64,000 nucleotides of DNA from Eurosta solidaginis (taxonomy: Eukaryota > Arthropoda > Insecta > Diptera > Tephritidae), in NCBI RefSeq assembly GCF_040869045.1, contig NC_090319.1:234539832-234603831 (forward strand), given 5' to 3'. Below the pieces are notes generated by a model that was not told the DNA's origin, did not search any database, and saw nothing but the letters and a program-made list of their open reading frames with translations. Position 1 is the stretch's first letter, and every line of letters starts with the position of its first letter. Position numbers and translations under genes: made by a program. Shown here in pieces: positions 10,349-21,799 of the stretch.

Positions 10349-11465
10349 CTTTGCCCCCGGAAGCCTGGCCAAAACGCATTGGACGAAACACCAACCCACC
10401 GGAGGTACGCCGAGTGGAAGCTTTACTCGCCACGGAAGATGAACCGGATTTTCTGGACCGATTCTCCTTTTTTTTACGAGCCCTTAGGGTAATGGCATGT
10501 GTCCTAAAATTCATCCGCAACCTGAGTCATCGAACAGGAGACACACGTTCCGCGTCCTCCACTCTCTCTTACGATGATCTACATAAAGCTAAATGTAAAA
10601 TTATAGCCTTGACGCAAACCCGCTCCTTTGCCCATGAAAAGGCGTGTTTAGAAAACTCCAAGGTGATAGACAAACGAAGCCCCCTCTCTGTTCTTAGTCC
10701 ATCTCTCGATAAAGATGGCTTGCTTCGGGTGAATGGGAGATTTGCCCATTCGACCTTGACCTTTAATGAACGACACCCTATCATCATCCCTGAAAAATCG
10801 CAATTCGCGACTCTCTATGTTAAGTCCTGCATGAGCTATTTCTCCACGACGATGCACATCTCTTCCAACAACGTCTAAGGCAGGAAGTCTATATCCCCCG
10901 GCTAAAACCCCTTATAAAGAAATGTATACACCAATGCAAGACCTGTACCCTCCAAAAACCACAGATGCGCTCGCAAATCATGGCAGCGTTGGCCCCTGAA
11001 CGACGCAGTTTTGCTCCGCCTTTTACTATCACCGGTGTTAACTTTGCGGGGCTTTTTCACGTAAAAGCCTCTATGCTAAAGTCTCACACCCTACTAAAAG
11101 GTTACATGGCCGTTTTTGTCTGTTTCTCTACAAATGCTGTCCACCTTGTGTTGTGCTCAGATCTAACAACTAACGCTTTTCTCACAGCGTTCGCTCGCTT
11201 CGTCGGACGTCGCGGATATCCAGCGAAAATGATGAGCGATAATGGCAAAACGTTTATAGGAGCTAAAACGGCAACCGAAAAGGAATTTGCCTCCCAAGAA
11301 GTCATCCAGAAATACTCCCCTCAAGGTATTAATTGGCAGTTTATTCCCCCCGGTGCTCCCCATTTGGGTGGTCTGTGGGAGGCCGCAGTAAAAAGTTTCA
11401 AATTCCATTTTAAAAGGACTGCAAGAACTCATACTTCACCTTTGAGGAATTCACTACTCTCTTAG
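10270..11465 (+). pseudogene. pol: BEL/Pao pol: integrase
   Basis: The block 10270-10878 covers the linker (WLTLPPEAWPKRI) and the N-terminal zinc domain, whose cysteines follow out of frame as CIHQCKTC at about 10924-10948. The core, open at 10965-11465, shows the D,D,E arrangement as GVNFAG (10034-type position, codon 11040-11042), MSDNGKTF (Asp codon 11238-11240) and GLWEAAVKSFK (Glu codon 11379-11381). The first Asp, usual in GVDFAG, is Asn, which should abolish catalysis. The frame ends at 11465 by a shift. Confidence 0.87.
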
Positions 11466-12035
11466 TGAGGATAGACGCCGACTTAAACTCTCGCCCGATT
11501 TCGCCTCTATTTCATGACTCCTCCGACTTCACTGCTCTCACCCCCCGCCACTTCCTCAGAGGATGTCCTCTCCTGGCCATCCCGGAAGTGGGTCATGCAG
11601 ATTTGTCCCTTATGAACCGTTGGGAAAGGGTAAAAGGCATCCATCATCAGCCACTTCCTCAGAGGCTGTCCTCTCCTGGCCATCCCGGAAGTGGATCATG
11701 CAGATTTGTCCCTTACGAACCGTTGGGAAAGGGTTTAGCAAAAGATAGAAAAAAGATTACCTAAAAGATCTGCAGAAAAGGCAAAAGTGGAAAAATCCAC
11801 AAAGTGAGCCCAAAGTCGGTGAATGCGTTTGTATTCACGACGACTCACTCCCCCGACAGAGTGGCGTCTAGGGCGCATTGAAAACTTATATCCAGGGCCA
11901 GACGGTCATATACGCGTTGTCGCCGTTCGCACACAAACTAGCACCCTCAAACGCCCACTCGTAAAATTATGTTTCCTCCCTAACTACGAAACTCTAAATA
12001 GGGCAAGGATGGAAAACCCACCAATTTACCACTGA
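11466..12035 (+). pseudogene. pol: BEL/Pao pol: integrase C-terminal part
   Basis: Frame-shifted remains of the integrase end: ADLNSRPISPLF and ALTPRHFL (11473-11560) and, at 11823-12035, WRLGRIENLYPGPDGHIRVV and LKRPLVKLCFLP, which match the conserved C-terminal domain found in BEL/Pao Pol. A tandem duplication (11547-11735) lies between. No signal of function remains. Confidence 0.75.
11547..11735 (+). repeat. 103-bp-period tandem duplication inside BEL integrase
   Basis: An 86-bp segment starting GCCACTTCCTCAGAGG at 11547 recurs at 11650, with an 17-bp spacer; only a few bases differ. It duplicates the sequence encoding HFLRGCPLLAIPEVG. It is a local rearrangement of this copy. Confidence 0.9.
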
Positions 12036-12161
12036 ACTACCTCTTCCAATCCTACCGCATTCCCGTCGCGACAATATCACACTTCATAGACACAAGCGAG
12101 ACCCCTTCATTCAGCAGTTCTCTCGCCTAAAATATTTGTACAACTGTCATTTCAGATTGTT

Positions 12162-12739
12162 ATGGATCGCGCTCCGCAACCGGCACCAAGACATTCTCTG
12201 CAGTCGGAAGTTGTCGCGCGCAGCCCGCCGCTGCAAATCGACTTTAGACGATGCCGCATATGCACACACAACCACGCTCTTCGCAATTGCAGCGTCTTTA
12301 AGAAAATTAAGCCGCCACAACGATGGATATTTGCGAGGGCGAATAAATTCTAGCGCTATCGCATGCCACAGATGAATGCAGCTCGTATGATCGCTGCCGA
12401 ACTTGCGGATTAAGACACCACTCGCTGCTGCATCGACGGGATACAGCCCCGAGCATTCCACGTCATACTCAGGCACCCTGGCCTGGTTGCCATGTAGTAC
12501 CAACTCAGGTACCCTCTGCCCCCACCGTGCGACCCTGTTCACGCCCGGCTACCTCTCGGTCTCGTCCAGCTATCGCCGCACTCCCGCCGGCGTCTACTGC
12601 CGCTCGACGCACCGTTCGGCGCACTGCTCAAGGGCTGCAAACTGCCACCTTCAGGGGAAAGGTGTCAGAACTTCTTGTAGGGGATGCGTTACGGACTCTT
12701 CAAGAGCTGCAAGAGACTCTAGCCACTGAACGCGCCTAG
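12162..12739 (+). pseudogene. Zinc-knuckle (Gag-like) ORF downstream of BEL pol
   Basis: The first block, 12162-12353, starts with ATG and reads CRICTHNHALRNCSVFKK, the CxxC-H-C knuckle found in Gag-like proteins of insect BEL-type elements. A frameshift follows, then CRTCGLRHHSLLH (Cys codon 12395-12397) and a Pro/Ala/Arg-rich tail ending EELQETLATERA-like at 12739. The middle knuckle normally found between these two is missing or scrambled. Why a knuckle ORF lies after pol is not clear: it could be a third ORF of this BEL family or the gag of another element. Confidence 0.55.
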
Positions 12740-12812
12740 GGCGGGGACGACGTTTGAGCGACTGTCGTGATCGTCAAGAACCAACCCCTTTATTTGTACA
12801 AATTAGCCTTAA

Positions 12813-13254
12813 CCCTTTCATTGGATTTGCCCAATATAATGGACACATCATCAAAAAATTGTAAAAATTACTTTGCTTCATATTTTAAGAATTTGCTTTA
12901 TAGCAAGCCTTGAAATAGAATTTTGTCAACGTAGTAATCGTTGATTGAAAAAAAGTGAAATTTTGCTAGTTTTATTTGAGGTTTTCTGGCGAGTTGAGCG
13001 TTTTTTTGTGTGTGGTGCGATTTTAAACGTTTTATCCCAAAAAAAGTGGTTAAAATTCTTTACGTGTTTGTAAATTGATCTCTTTGGTAAAATATTATAT
13101 AAATAACACATTTGTACCGGTATTATTCTAATACAGTGTAAGGTAAGTCAACAACGACTGCTTATGTTCTGTCCATTATAGTCCTTATAAACCATTGATT
13201 TTTTTTAATTTTTTCGTAAGTTTTGTTTGCAAATTCTATGTGTTTAATTAAATT
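12813..13254 (+). other. piggyBac left end and putative 5' exon with splice donor
   Basis: AT-rich sequence without an ORF. TATTATATAAATAACA near 13093 could be promoter-like. AAG followed by GTAAGT at 13143-13148 is a strong splice-donor consensus. It pairs in principle with TTTTGATTTTTAG ending at 22832, just before an ATG. In that reading the Penelope/LINE block landed inside an intron. Confidence 0.4.
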
Positions 13255-14372
13255 TATTTATATACATAAATATTTTTGAAGTCATTAATGAGTTCAAGGC
13301 CTATTGAAAAAATAAAACACAATGTTTTTCTATTGTATTTTACATATATTCGTCGATATTTGGGTTTTATTCTAAAACCATCATCAGGACTAGGAAACAC
13401 AAAACAGAAGAAAACAGAAAAACAGGAACAATTGGTTATCAAAACATTTCTTGCATATAGGTATATAAATTTAACACTAAACACAACTTACACATATGAT
13501 GACCGACTGATCATATGTTCGAAAACAAAATAATAAGAGAGCTTAAGCAAGTAAAAAATACCGAACTTGTAAACAAAAATATGTACTAACAACAATGTAA
13601 GGAACAACTGACAATAAGAACAGAAATATTTGTATACATATGTACGTATGTATGTATATTCATTGCTTATTAGCTATTAGCGGGAACATTGTTGGGTGCT
13701 GCCGATTTCGATGAGCGTTGTTGTTGTTTGAGAACCAAATTCCTATAAACATGAGCACATAAATCTGTGTCATTTTTGAAATTCATTTTCTTGTCATTAG
13801 GGGTGTTCGTAATATGTAACATTTCCAAAATATATCTTTTATGGTAATTTTTCTCTTTGTCCAGTATAACGACATTTTCTAAATCTGGACAGTGCCTGTT
13901 AAGGCCGTCTTATTTTCAGAATTACTGTTTCTAAGTTTAATATTTGATTTATGAGCGGAAATCCTTGTCTTTAATTTTAATTTAGTTGTCCCTACATATA
14001 CCTTCTCGCATACGTTGGATCCGTCGCCGTTGCATGGTATTCGGTAAAACACGTCAGATTCCCCGTATTTTAAGATTCTATCCTTCGTATTGCTATAAAT
14101 CTGTCACAATTTATTATGATATGTAAAAGCTATTTGGTACTTCTCATTTTCATATAAATTAGAGCTCTTAATCCTCTCCGCTATTCCCTGCATATATGTG
14201 ATTGTTTTTTATATTTTATCATTTGATGGATTTGTCTTCTCTTCATTAGGATCTCTGGCATAGAAATCCCGTACCAGTTTATTAATTAATTTATGAGGGA
14301 ACTCATTCTGTTCTAAAGTTTTTTGAATAATCTTAATTTTTTTTCTGTGATATATTTTACCGCTTATTGTTA
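13255..14372 (-). mobile_element. Penelope-like element, 5'-truncated inverted copy
   Basis: The sequence is the reverse complement of 21482-22630, with about 90 percent identity by eye. It contains the end of the RT frame, the GIY-YIG region (13690-14060) and the 3' untranslated part (13255-13690). It stops at the base equivalent to 21481 of the plus-strand copy, where the LOA-type LINE begins. It has frameshifts in the GIY-YIG region (for example near 13900 where the sequence for CKDTGHCADF is shortened). Confidence 0.88.
13350..13400 (-). ncRNA. Hammerhead ribozyme motif, core mutated
   Basis: On the minus strand CTGATGA (13381-13387) is followed by T, a perfect 7-bp stem GGTTTTA/TAAAACC with GAA loop, then CAAA (13359-13362) where the hammerhead core requires GAAA. 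The change of the invariant G12 to C (position 13362) predicts an inactive ribozyme. The other copy in the window keeps GAAA. Confidence 0.65.
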
Positions 14373-14486
14373 GGTTAGGTTAGGTTGGGTGGTAGCTTCC
14401 CTGATAGAGGAAGCTCACTTGGACAACATGACGGTCTGTTGTGATACCACATATAATAAACTAAACTAACGGTGACGTAGATATAA
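14371..14486 (-). other. LINE 3' untranslated region and tail
   Basis: Short region from the ORF2 end to the terminal CCTAACCTAACCTAAC tail. The tail looks like telomere repeats but is the 3' end of the LINE. Confidence 0.6.
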
Positions 14487-17400
14487 CTACTTAGAGAATC
14501 GTTGGGTAGCAACGATAAAGTTCCGAATGTTCCCGATCTCAACCTTGGATAGCTCCTCGGGAGATCCAAGTGAGTCACGACCGAAATACTTTCGCCTAGT
14601 TCTGGCAAAAGCTGGGCAGTCAAGCATAAAGTGATTTGGTGATTCCACCTCATCATCCTCCATACAGCTGCAGCAGGATGGAGTTTCCAATATATTGAGA
14701 CGTACCGCATGGATACCCATGGGACAGTGCCCTGTCAAAACCCCAATGACCATTGATAGGTGAGCCTTAGTGAACCCAATTATTTCAGCAGACCATCCAC
14801 TTTCGGCCAGAAAGATCTTGATATCCTACAAGACGTAGTGTCCGCCCAACGTTTGCTGAGCTGACTCGAGGCCCAGCTATGGAAGAGCAATCCACAGGTG
14901 GCTAGCGGAATCCCGAAATCCCTACAGCCATCTTCATCCGGTTCAGCGATTCGGGCTAAGAGATCCGCTTGACAGTTACCCGGAATATCACTATGGCCCG
15001 GGACCCAGATAATCTTAATTGTAAAATAATTTGATGCAATCGCAAGTGAGGTCAGGCACTCCCAGACCACCCTCGATCGCACTGTAGTTGAGCTCAAGGC
15101 CTTTATAGCCGCTTGGCTATCAGAGTAGATGTTAAATTCCCTAACCGTAGTAGCGCTGGATAGCATTTCATCCACCGCATCCTTAATCGCAGCAACTTCC
15201 GCTTGGAATACACTGCAGTGATCAGCCAACTTAAACTTGCGGCTTACATTTAGCTCTTGACAAAAGACCCCCCCGCCAACCTTTCCGTCCAACTTCGACC
15301 CATCCGTGAACAAGTTAACCGGTCCCATGCCCCAGATAATTCCTCTTCTCCACTCCTCCCTCGGGGGAATGACTGGGGTGAAGGTTGTATAGGGAGCGGC
15401 CACCGGCATGCAATAGTCCGTCCTGTCCGGGATAAAGTCGAAACTAGTAAGAAGGCTAGAGTGTCCGAAATCAGAAAGCATATAACCCATATCACGAAGC
15501 CTGACCAACGACCGGGCCGCGGCTGCCTTTCCCGCAATATCTACTGGATGTATATTCAGCACGACATTCAGTGCCAAGGTAGGTGTTGTTCTCATAGCGC
15601 CACTGATACCGATAAGCGCCGTCCGTTGCAGTGACACTAGCATTTTGGAAGTGCTCGCCGTGTCCAGTGCTTTCCACCAGACCAGCACCCCATATAGCAG
15701 AATCGGTTTGACCACCATCTCATAAAGCCAGTGTACTACTCCTGGCGAGAGCCCCCATCTCTTTCCGATAGCCCCCCTGCAGCAGTACAAGGCAACCGCG
15801 GCCTTCCTGGCCCTATCTTCCACATTGGGCCTCCAGGACAGCTTCTTGTCCAGAACAATTCCCAAATATTTAACCCTGTCAGTAAGTACCAACGGTACCC
15901 CTCCAATCGAAGGAGTTCTGAAGTCGGGTATCTTATATCACCTTGTAAAAAGAACCAATTCTGTTTTTCCCGGGTTGACCGCCAATCCACATGATTCAGC
16001 CCACCTAGCCACAGTATCCAGGTATCCCTGCAGAACATCGCGCAGGGTGCCCAGAAATTTGCCCCTGACTAGGATAGCGAGGTCATCTGCATAGGCAACC
16101 ACCCGACAACCATTGGCTTCCAGCTCCACAAGAAGCTCGTTGACTACCACAACCCAGAGCAGAGGAGATAGGACACCCCCTTGTGGCGTGCCCCTGCACA
16201 CCTTCCTCCTTATTATGGCTCCTCCCCACTCCGCTGCGACAATTCTGCCGCATAGAAGTTTGCTAATAAATTCAACCAGAGCCGCTTCGTCTCCTAAACC
16301 CACCAGAGCTCTTTCGATTGCCCCCGGTAAGACATTGTTAAAAGCCCCCTCGATGTCTACAAAGGCACCCAGAGCATACTCTTTATGTTCTAGAGATCCC
16401 TCTATTTGCTTTACAATCGAATGGAGAGCCGCTTCCGTCGATCTGCCTTTGCAATACGCATGCTGTGAAGCCGACAGTAACCCCCCAGGTATCCTTTCTC
16501 GTAGGTACAGGTCAATCAGCCGCTCTAACGTCTTAAGAAGAAACGACGAGAGACTGATTGGCCTGAAATCCTTAGGTGACACATGAGAGCTCCTGCCGGC
16601 CTTCGGAATGAAGATGACCCTAACCGTGTGCCACGACTTAGGGATATAGTTAAGCCTGAGGCAGTTAGTGTAGATGATGGCCAACCAGCGGCAGGAAATC
16701 CCTAAAGACCTCTGAAGTTGCGCAGGAATGATGCCATCCGGACCGGGTGACTTATAGGGCTTGAACGAATTTATAGCCCAGGATATTTGACTTTCCCGTA
16801 GTGGGATGGCAGGCATTTCTGCATGGCCAGCAACCTCCGACCACGCAAGCGAAGATTCCCGCGCAACTGGGACATCGGGAAAATGATTGTCCAGTAAAAG
16901 TCTCAGGGACTCCTCGCTACTCATCGACCAGTCCCCACCATCATCTCTCAGATACCCCCGAGGGGCGGAATTCCTAGAGAGTATTTTTCTAAGCCTCGCG
17001 GATTCATTGCAGCCCTCTACGTTTTCGCAGAAGCTTCGCCATGAATCTCGCGTGGCTAACCTTATTTCATATTTATAAATCCTCAGACTCACCTTATAGA
17101 GCTCCCAGTCCGAGGGTAGTTTACTCCTCCTGGCTCTGTTAAAGAGCCGCCTACTGGACGCTCTTAGGTCGTCAAGGGAATCAGACCACCAGGGCGGCTT
17201 GCCCTTCCCCCCATAAGTTTTCAGTGGGCAGGACTGTTGAAAGGCGCTATTGCTTGCCAAGGTGAAGTTTTCCACCAGACTGTCTATTTCAGATTCGGAC
17301 AGGTCCGAACCAACGATAGGCGCCTCAGGCAATAGCTCTCCCAACTTCCTACAATACAAGTCCCAGTTGGTACTTTTAGGGTTCCTAAAAGATATTTTAC

Positions 17401-18070
17401 CCGGACGTTCTTCATTCACCGAGAACTGAATATATCGGTGATCAGAGAAAGAGTGCTCGTTGAGAACCCTCCATCCAGATATCCGATCTTCCAGTTCTCT
17501 GCTAACCAGGGTGAGGTCCAGGACCTCCTCCCTTACCGCAGTAATAAATGTCGGGTCATTCCCCCTATTACATATACAAAGTCCCTCATCTACAATAAAA
17601 GTAAATAAAGACTCACCTCTGGTGTTCGTATCCGAGCTCCCCCATATGCTATGGTGTGCATTAGCATCGGCACCTATGATTACGCCAGCACCTCTCCGCC
17701 TTGCTTCAGCGGTGATTTCGCCCAGTATCACAGGCGGTGGTCCCGTTACGTCCCCATGGGGCATATACGCTGAGACAACCCACAATTCGTTACTGCCTCG
17801 ATCGAGGCAGACCGTGGTTACGTCAGCATTGCTGAAATTAGAGAGAATAAAAGCTTTAAATTCCTTTTTAATAAGCACACAGGATCTAGGCCTACCTGCC
17901 TCCCCATGCACCAAGGTGTTGAATTTTCCCGTCCTTACTCCAGAAATTTTTCCGCCGTTACTACCCAGCCACGGCTCCTGGACAAGGACTATATCCACTC
18001 CGCCTTTCTAAAGACAGAGCAACAAGGTTGCGGAAGCCGCCTTAGAATGCTGAAGATTGATTTGACGGAT
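14487..18070 (-). pseudogene. LOA-type LINE ORF2: endonuclease, RT, RNase H
   Basis: ORF2 performs target-primed reverse transcription. The apurinic-type endonuclease lies at about 18060-17350 (LVQEPWLG, IIGADANAHHSIWGS, FSDHRYI); the RT at about 16900-15938 (FRPISLSSFLLKTLERL, GAFVDIEGAFNNV, RGTPQGGVLSPLLW, VVAYADDLAILV); the RNase H at about 15330-14900 (VNLFTDGSKLDG, VFQAEVAAI, YSDSQAAI, WVPGHSDIPGNCQAD); and a Cys/His tail at 14753-14487 (CCSCMEDDEVESPNHFMLDC). The long open blocks are 17998-15938 and 15892-14780 in the same frame. An in-frame TGA (15938-15940) separates them, an in-frame TAG (18008-18010) lies near the N-terminus, and a frameshift near 14781 precedes the tail. All catalytic motifs remain readable. 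Confidence 0.9.
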
Positions 18071-18075
18071 TTCCA

Positions 18076-19307
18076 TCAACACCACCCTTCTTCTTCTGCA
18101 CCCCATCCTTGGCGGCTTCGCCCTCGAAGACTAGGAGATCCTCCTCCATAGGAGATAACCCCCCTCGTGTCAGAGAGAGGACCGGTGGACTCTGCGTTTA
18201 GCAGAATCAGCACTTGCCGACGTGGCCCAACAGCCTCCTCTACTCTGAGGACCCTCCAGTTATGCGTCGGAAGGTTCGGGTTGCAGTAACGCATTAATTC
18301 AAGTATTTTCTCCGACTGAGATGGCCCGGCAGGCAACCACACCCGAGCCCTCGGTCGAAGGGGGGATCCCTCCGTTCCACGGCCTCGAGTCTGGCTCCCC
18401 TCCAGACCTCCCCAACCAAAGAAATTATTTTCTTAAAGATACAGGCCGACCGCTCGTCAGCACAAGTAATCAGTCTAAAACCATGATACCACCCCGAGTA
18501 TTCGAAGCATGGCCGCGTACCTGGGCTCTCCATAACAGCGGTCATATAGGCCGCTGATATGGCGCTGGCGACCCACGGCCACTCCTCTCGGGAGATGGCA
18601 CCATCCTCCCTACTCCTATCCAGGACCCCGAGGGTGATGGAGCCCGCTCGTTTAGCGATTTCGCTAAACGAAATTGCGTCCCCACCTCCTCGGGCCCTTT
18701 TTTTCGTTGAGGCATTTTGCTCATCCGACCTTTGCCGCTTCATAGCCCCCAAACCCTGCTGCTCACCCGCATCGTTCGACACCGGTGTGTGGTCGTCGCA
18801 AGCTACGACGCTCCTGGCCCACTCCAGCGTCCGGGAATGCTTCTCAGACATCTGAGTTGCATCCCTTCCGCCGTAGCGCTCCAAGATCTTCTCAGCTAGG
18901 CGCCGATCACCCAGAGCTTTCCTACGCGGCGTCGATCGCCTACCTTTCCCGGCAGGCTTCGACCCCAGGGCTCCCGTTGGGAAAGCTCCTCGCGACAGGG
19001 CTTCCTTACTAGTACTGGGCTGGTCCGCCGCATTCGCCGGACATCTGCCTTTCCCTGTCACAGCCCCATATGGGCCTGCATTGGGTGTCGGTTTCGACAC
19101 CCCTCCACTACCCGAACTACCCGTACCTACGGGCTTTGAAACCAAACCCCTGCGCTGATCCGTCTGATCAGCCCTTTTGACCCGCCGGGAGCTTTCCCGG
19201 CTGGCGGCGACCTGCTTCGGAGCACTCTCCGCACCTGACGCGTCCCTCGCACCATGACGACCTTCGCCGTCACTCCTACCCTCCTTTTTGTTCGTCTTCG
19301 TGTCCAT
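18076..19307 (-). pseudogene. LOA-type LINE ORF1, DUF4780-like, one frameshift
   Basis: ORF1 proteins of this group bind element RNA. From ATG at 19307 a 337-codon frame runs to 18294. The first about 200 residues are basic and Ser/Gly/Arg-rich; from about residue 215 the globular part reads ISFSEIAKRAGSITLGVLDR and YSGWYHGFRLITCADERS, resembling DUF4780 domains of insect LINE ORF1. Near 18340 the frame shifts; the natural continuation lies at 18342-18076 (MWLPAGPSQSEKILELMRYC, QVLILLNAES). The ORF1 end is about 10 bases from the start of the ORF2 endonuclease frame, a compact arrangement normal for LINEs. Confidence 0.75.
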
Positions 19308-19900
19308 TCTAAGAAGTCCCCCCTCAAGGCCGCTATCCGGAGCCGATTGTGTAGTCGCCCTTCAACGTTCCCGTGGTTATCTATGCTGCGCAGGGAGGCC
19401 ACGCGAGGGTTGACGCATTACCTTATGGGTAATGCGTTCAGAGCCAGACCGGGCGCAAAGCGGGAAAATCTTCAACAGCACCTACACCACCAACTTAACG
19501 GGGACGGAGCCGGAACGTACCTTGAGGCCCGCCACGGTTTTAACGGGACGTGGGCAGGTGCAGCATTAGCCTACCAGCCATTGCGATAGGGTTTCACCCC
19601 GACCTACTAAGGTGGCAGAATACTGCACCTACCAGCCCAAAGTCATCAATTCCTATCCATAGTCAAAATCAAGTCCCTAACAATCCAGTTCGTCACCGTT
19701 GAGTACCGATCTTGACCCTTAACAGGGTCCTCCCTCCCCTGAGCTCGCCACAATGACTCAGGGGTGCGGGTTTTATCGAGTTGTCCTCTCTAGATCCGCC
19801 ATTATCAGTGGAAGCAGGGTCACCTCGTGCAGGACGTGACAACCAATCACGTGTGACAATTCGTCACTATGGCCGGTCTAAGACTGATACCAGTCCCTGA
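19308..19900 (-). other. 5' untranslated region of the LOA-type LINE
   Basis: GC-richer than the surroundings (CACGTGATTGGTTGTCACG and similar short palindromic pieces around 19840). No ORF with family similarity. The promoter of such LINEs is internal, so it should lie here; I cannot point to an element. Confidence 0.45.
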
Positions 19901-19920
19901 TCCAGAGCCTGGAACCACGT

Positions 19921-21799
19921 ATGATATCCAAGCCAAGTATCTTAACCCCATATATGAATAGGGTGCAATTGAAATTATTAAATATTATCATACGTATAAA
20001 ACATGAGCTCCTTAGACAAAAGAGAAATGAAACAAATGTATTAAGAACAAAAATCGAGCACACTCTTGATCAGCAGCATGCAAATTCTTTTTTCGAAAGT
20101 GAAAATATGTTATTGAATACACTTACAAGTAATATCAAAAATACACAAATAAAAAAGTATGAAAAACTAAGCCAAATGGAAAGGGATAAATTAAATATTA
20201 GACACAAGGTACCCAATGGCTTCTATCCTTGGGTCCAAAATACGCCCTTTCAACCGATAATGAAAAATGCCTACTATTCAAATTCGTAGCAGACGGAGAG
20301 AACATTATACAGACTATATCAGACAAAGAAACAAAAAGATGGGTGGAAGCAATTTCACGACATTGATAGGCGACCACTTAAATAAAAATATATCTTCATC
20401 TCGGGACATTTTAATACGTAAAACCTTAGAGGATACAAAAAGGTTCTTTAAAAACAATAGATAATTACTTGTGCTTAGCGCCGATAAGGGCAATGTTACG
20501 GTGGCGATGGACAAGAATGAATACGATAAAAAGATACAAACATTGGTCAACGACATATCTATGTATAGGGTTTTATATCGTGACCCGACGTACAAATATC
20601 AAGAAAGAAACAATTAGATAGTACAAAGAATGTTTAACAACGGTTCCATAGATGTAAAAGAAAAGAATTTTCTTCTTTGTAAAAATGCCTATCCACCGAG
20701 AATCTATGGATTACCAAAAATACATAAAGAAGACATACCACTACGTCCTATTTGCTCATCTATTAGCTCCCCGTCTTACAATCTTTGTAAATATTTGGTC
20801 AATATACTTAAAAATTTAACAAATTTGTTGAAATGTAACGTAAAATACTCCACCGAATTCAAAAATAGAGTCAAATACACATATATATAAGTGATGATGA
20901 AAGTTTAGTGTCCTTCGATGTGGTATCATTGTTCCCAAGCATTCCTGTTGATGTGGCCAACGGAATCATATCTACAAAATGGGATCATATAAAAGAATAC
21001 ACGACGTTGAACAAGGGCCTTTTTCTCACTATTGTTAAATTTTGCATAAAGGAAACAGATACTTTAAATACAACGAAAAGATATATGAACAGCGTACAGG
21101 AATGCCGATGGGATCACCAGCTTCCCCAGTTATAGCGGGCATTGTCATGGAAGAACTACTTATTAAATTCGAGAGGGACGCTACAAGTAAACCACGACCT
21201 TTAACCAAATACGTAGATGACTTGTTTACGATCGTAAAACAAAGGATATCGATAAAATGCTCAGTGAGCTCAATAACTACAACAAATACATTATGTTCAC
21301 AACTGAGGTGGAAAAAGAAGGACAACTACCGTACTTGGATACGTTAGTAAATAGACAAAACAATAAAATATCCATAGATTGGTACCGAAAGCCCACATCT
21401 TCCGATAAACTGGTGAACTTCAACTCGAAACATCAAAGAAAAACAATAATAAACACGGCTAAAAACTTTATAGATAGAGTCCTAACAATAAGCGATAAAA
21501 TATATCACAGAAAAAACATTAAGATTTTTCAAAAAACTTTAGAACAGAATGAGTTCCCTCATACATTAATTAATAAACTGGTCCGGGATTTCTATGTCAG
21601 AGATCCTAATGAAGAGAAGACAAAACCATCAAATGATAAAATATACAAAACAATCACATATGTACAGGGAATAGCGGAGAGGATTAAGAGCTCGAATTTA
21701 TATGACAATGAGAAGTACCAAATAGCTTTTACATATCATAATACATTGAGACAGATTTATAGCAATACGAAGGATAGAATCTTAAAGTACGAGTAATCT
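19921..21799 (+). pseudogene. Penelope-like reverse transcriptase
   Basis: Penelope RTs are related to telomerase. Blocks: N-terminal part 19921-20289 (helical, lysine-rich), YPPRIYGLPKIHKEDIPLRPI (about 20690-20752), SFDVVSLFPSIPVDVA (20908-20957, first catalytic Asp), GMPMGSPASPVIAGIVMEEL (about 21099-21160), TKYVDDLFTIVK (catalytic Y-V-D-D, about 21205-21240), PYLDTLVNRQNNKISIDWYRKP (from about 21329). These follow in at least three frames with stops at about 20462, 20612 and 20887. The stop TAA at 21797-21799 is in frame with the GIY-YIG part downstream. Confidence 0.88.

Larger units (their letters stand above)
8987..12808 (+). mobile_element. BEL/Pao retrotransposon fragment, decayed
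   Basis: Reverse transcriptase, RNase H, integrase and a zinc-knuckle ORF follow each other on the plus strand with BEL/Pao signature sequences. The 5' part (LTR, gag, protease, start of RT) is not in the window because the gypsy-type element has separated it. The 3' end may continue beyond the piggyBac insertion, at 28266 onward, where CTTATAAAAAG (28275-28285) could be an LTR TATA box; that is weak. Confidence 0.85.
14371..19900 (-). mobile_element. LOA-type LINE with RNase H, nearly full length
   Basis: Two ORFs on the minus strand: ORF1 with a DUF4780-like C-terminus and ORF2 with endonuclease, RT, RNase H and a cysteine-rich tail. The 3' end (14371) is a short TAACC repeat. The order and the presence of RNase H fit the LOA/I group of the Jockey superclade. 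It lies exactly between two inverted Penelope copies. Only a few lesions break the frames, so it is the youngest large element in this part. The right (5') boundary near 19870-19920 is estimated. Confidence 0.82.

Noticed and set aside
12147..12542. 131-residue minus-strand ORF
   Set aside because: Shadow of the zinc-knuckle ORF, which has recognisable Cys motifs on the plus strand.
13276..13533. 85-residue plus-strand ORF
   Set aside because: Antisense of the Penelope 3' untranslated region; the same phase noise recurs at 22426-22620.
14371..14388. Telomere-like TTAGG repeats
   Set aside because: Only about three units at the 3' end of a LINE in minus orientation; Diptera lack TTAGG telomeres and the repeat is the tail of the LINE.
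18294..18342. ORF1 C-terminus GLGCGCLPGHLSRRKYLN as the real end
   Set aside because: The other frame continues the domain (QVLILLNAES) so the listed end is a frameshift product.
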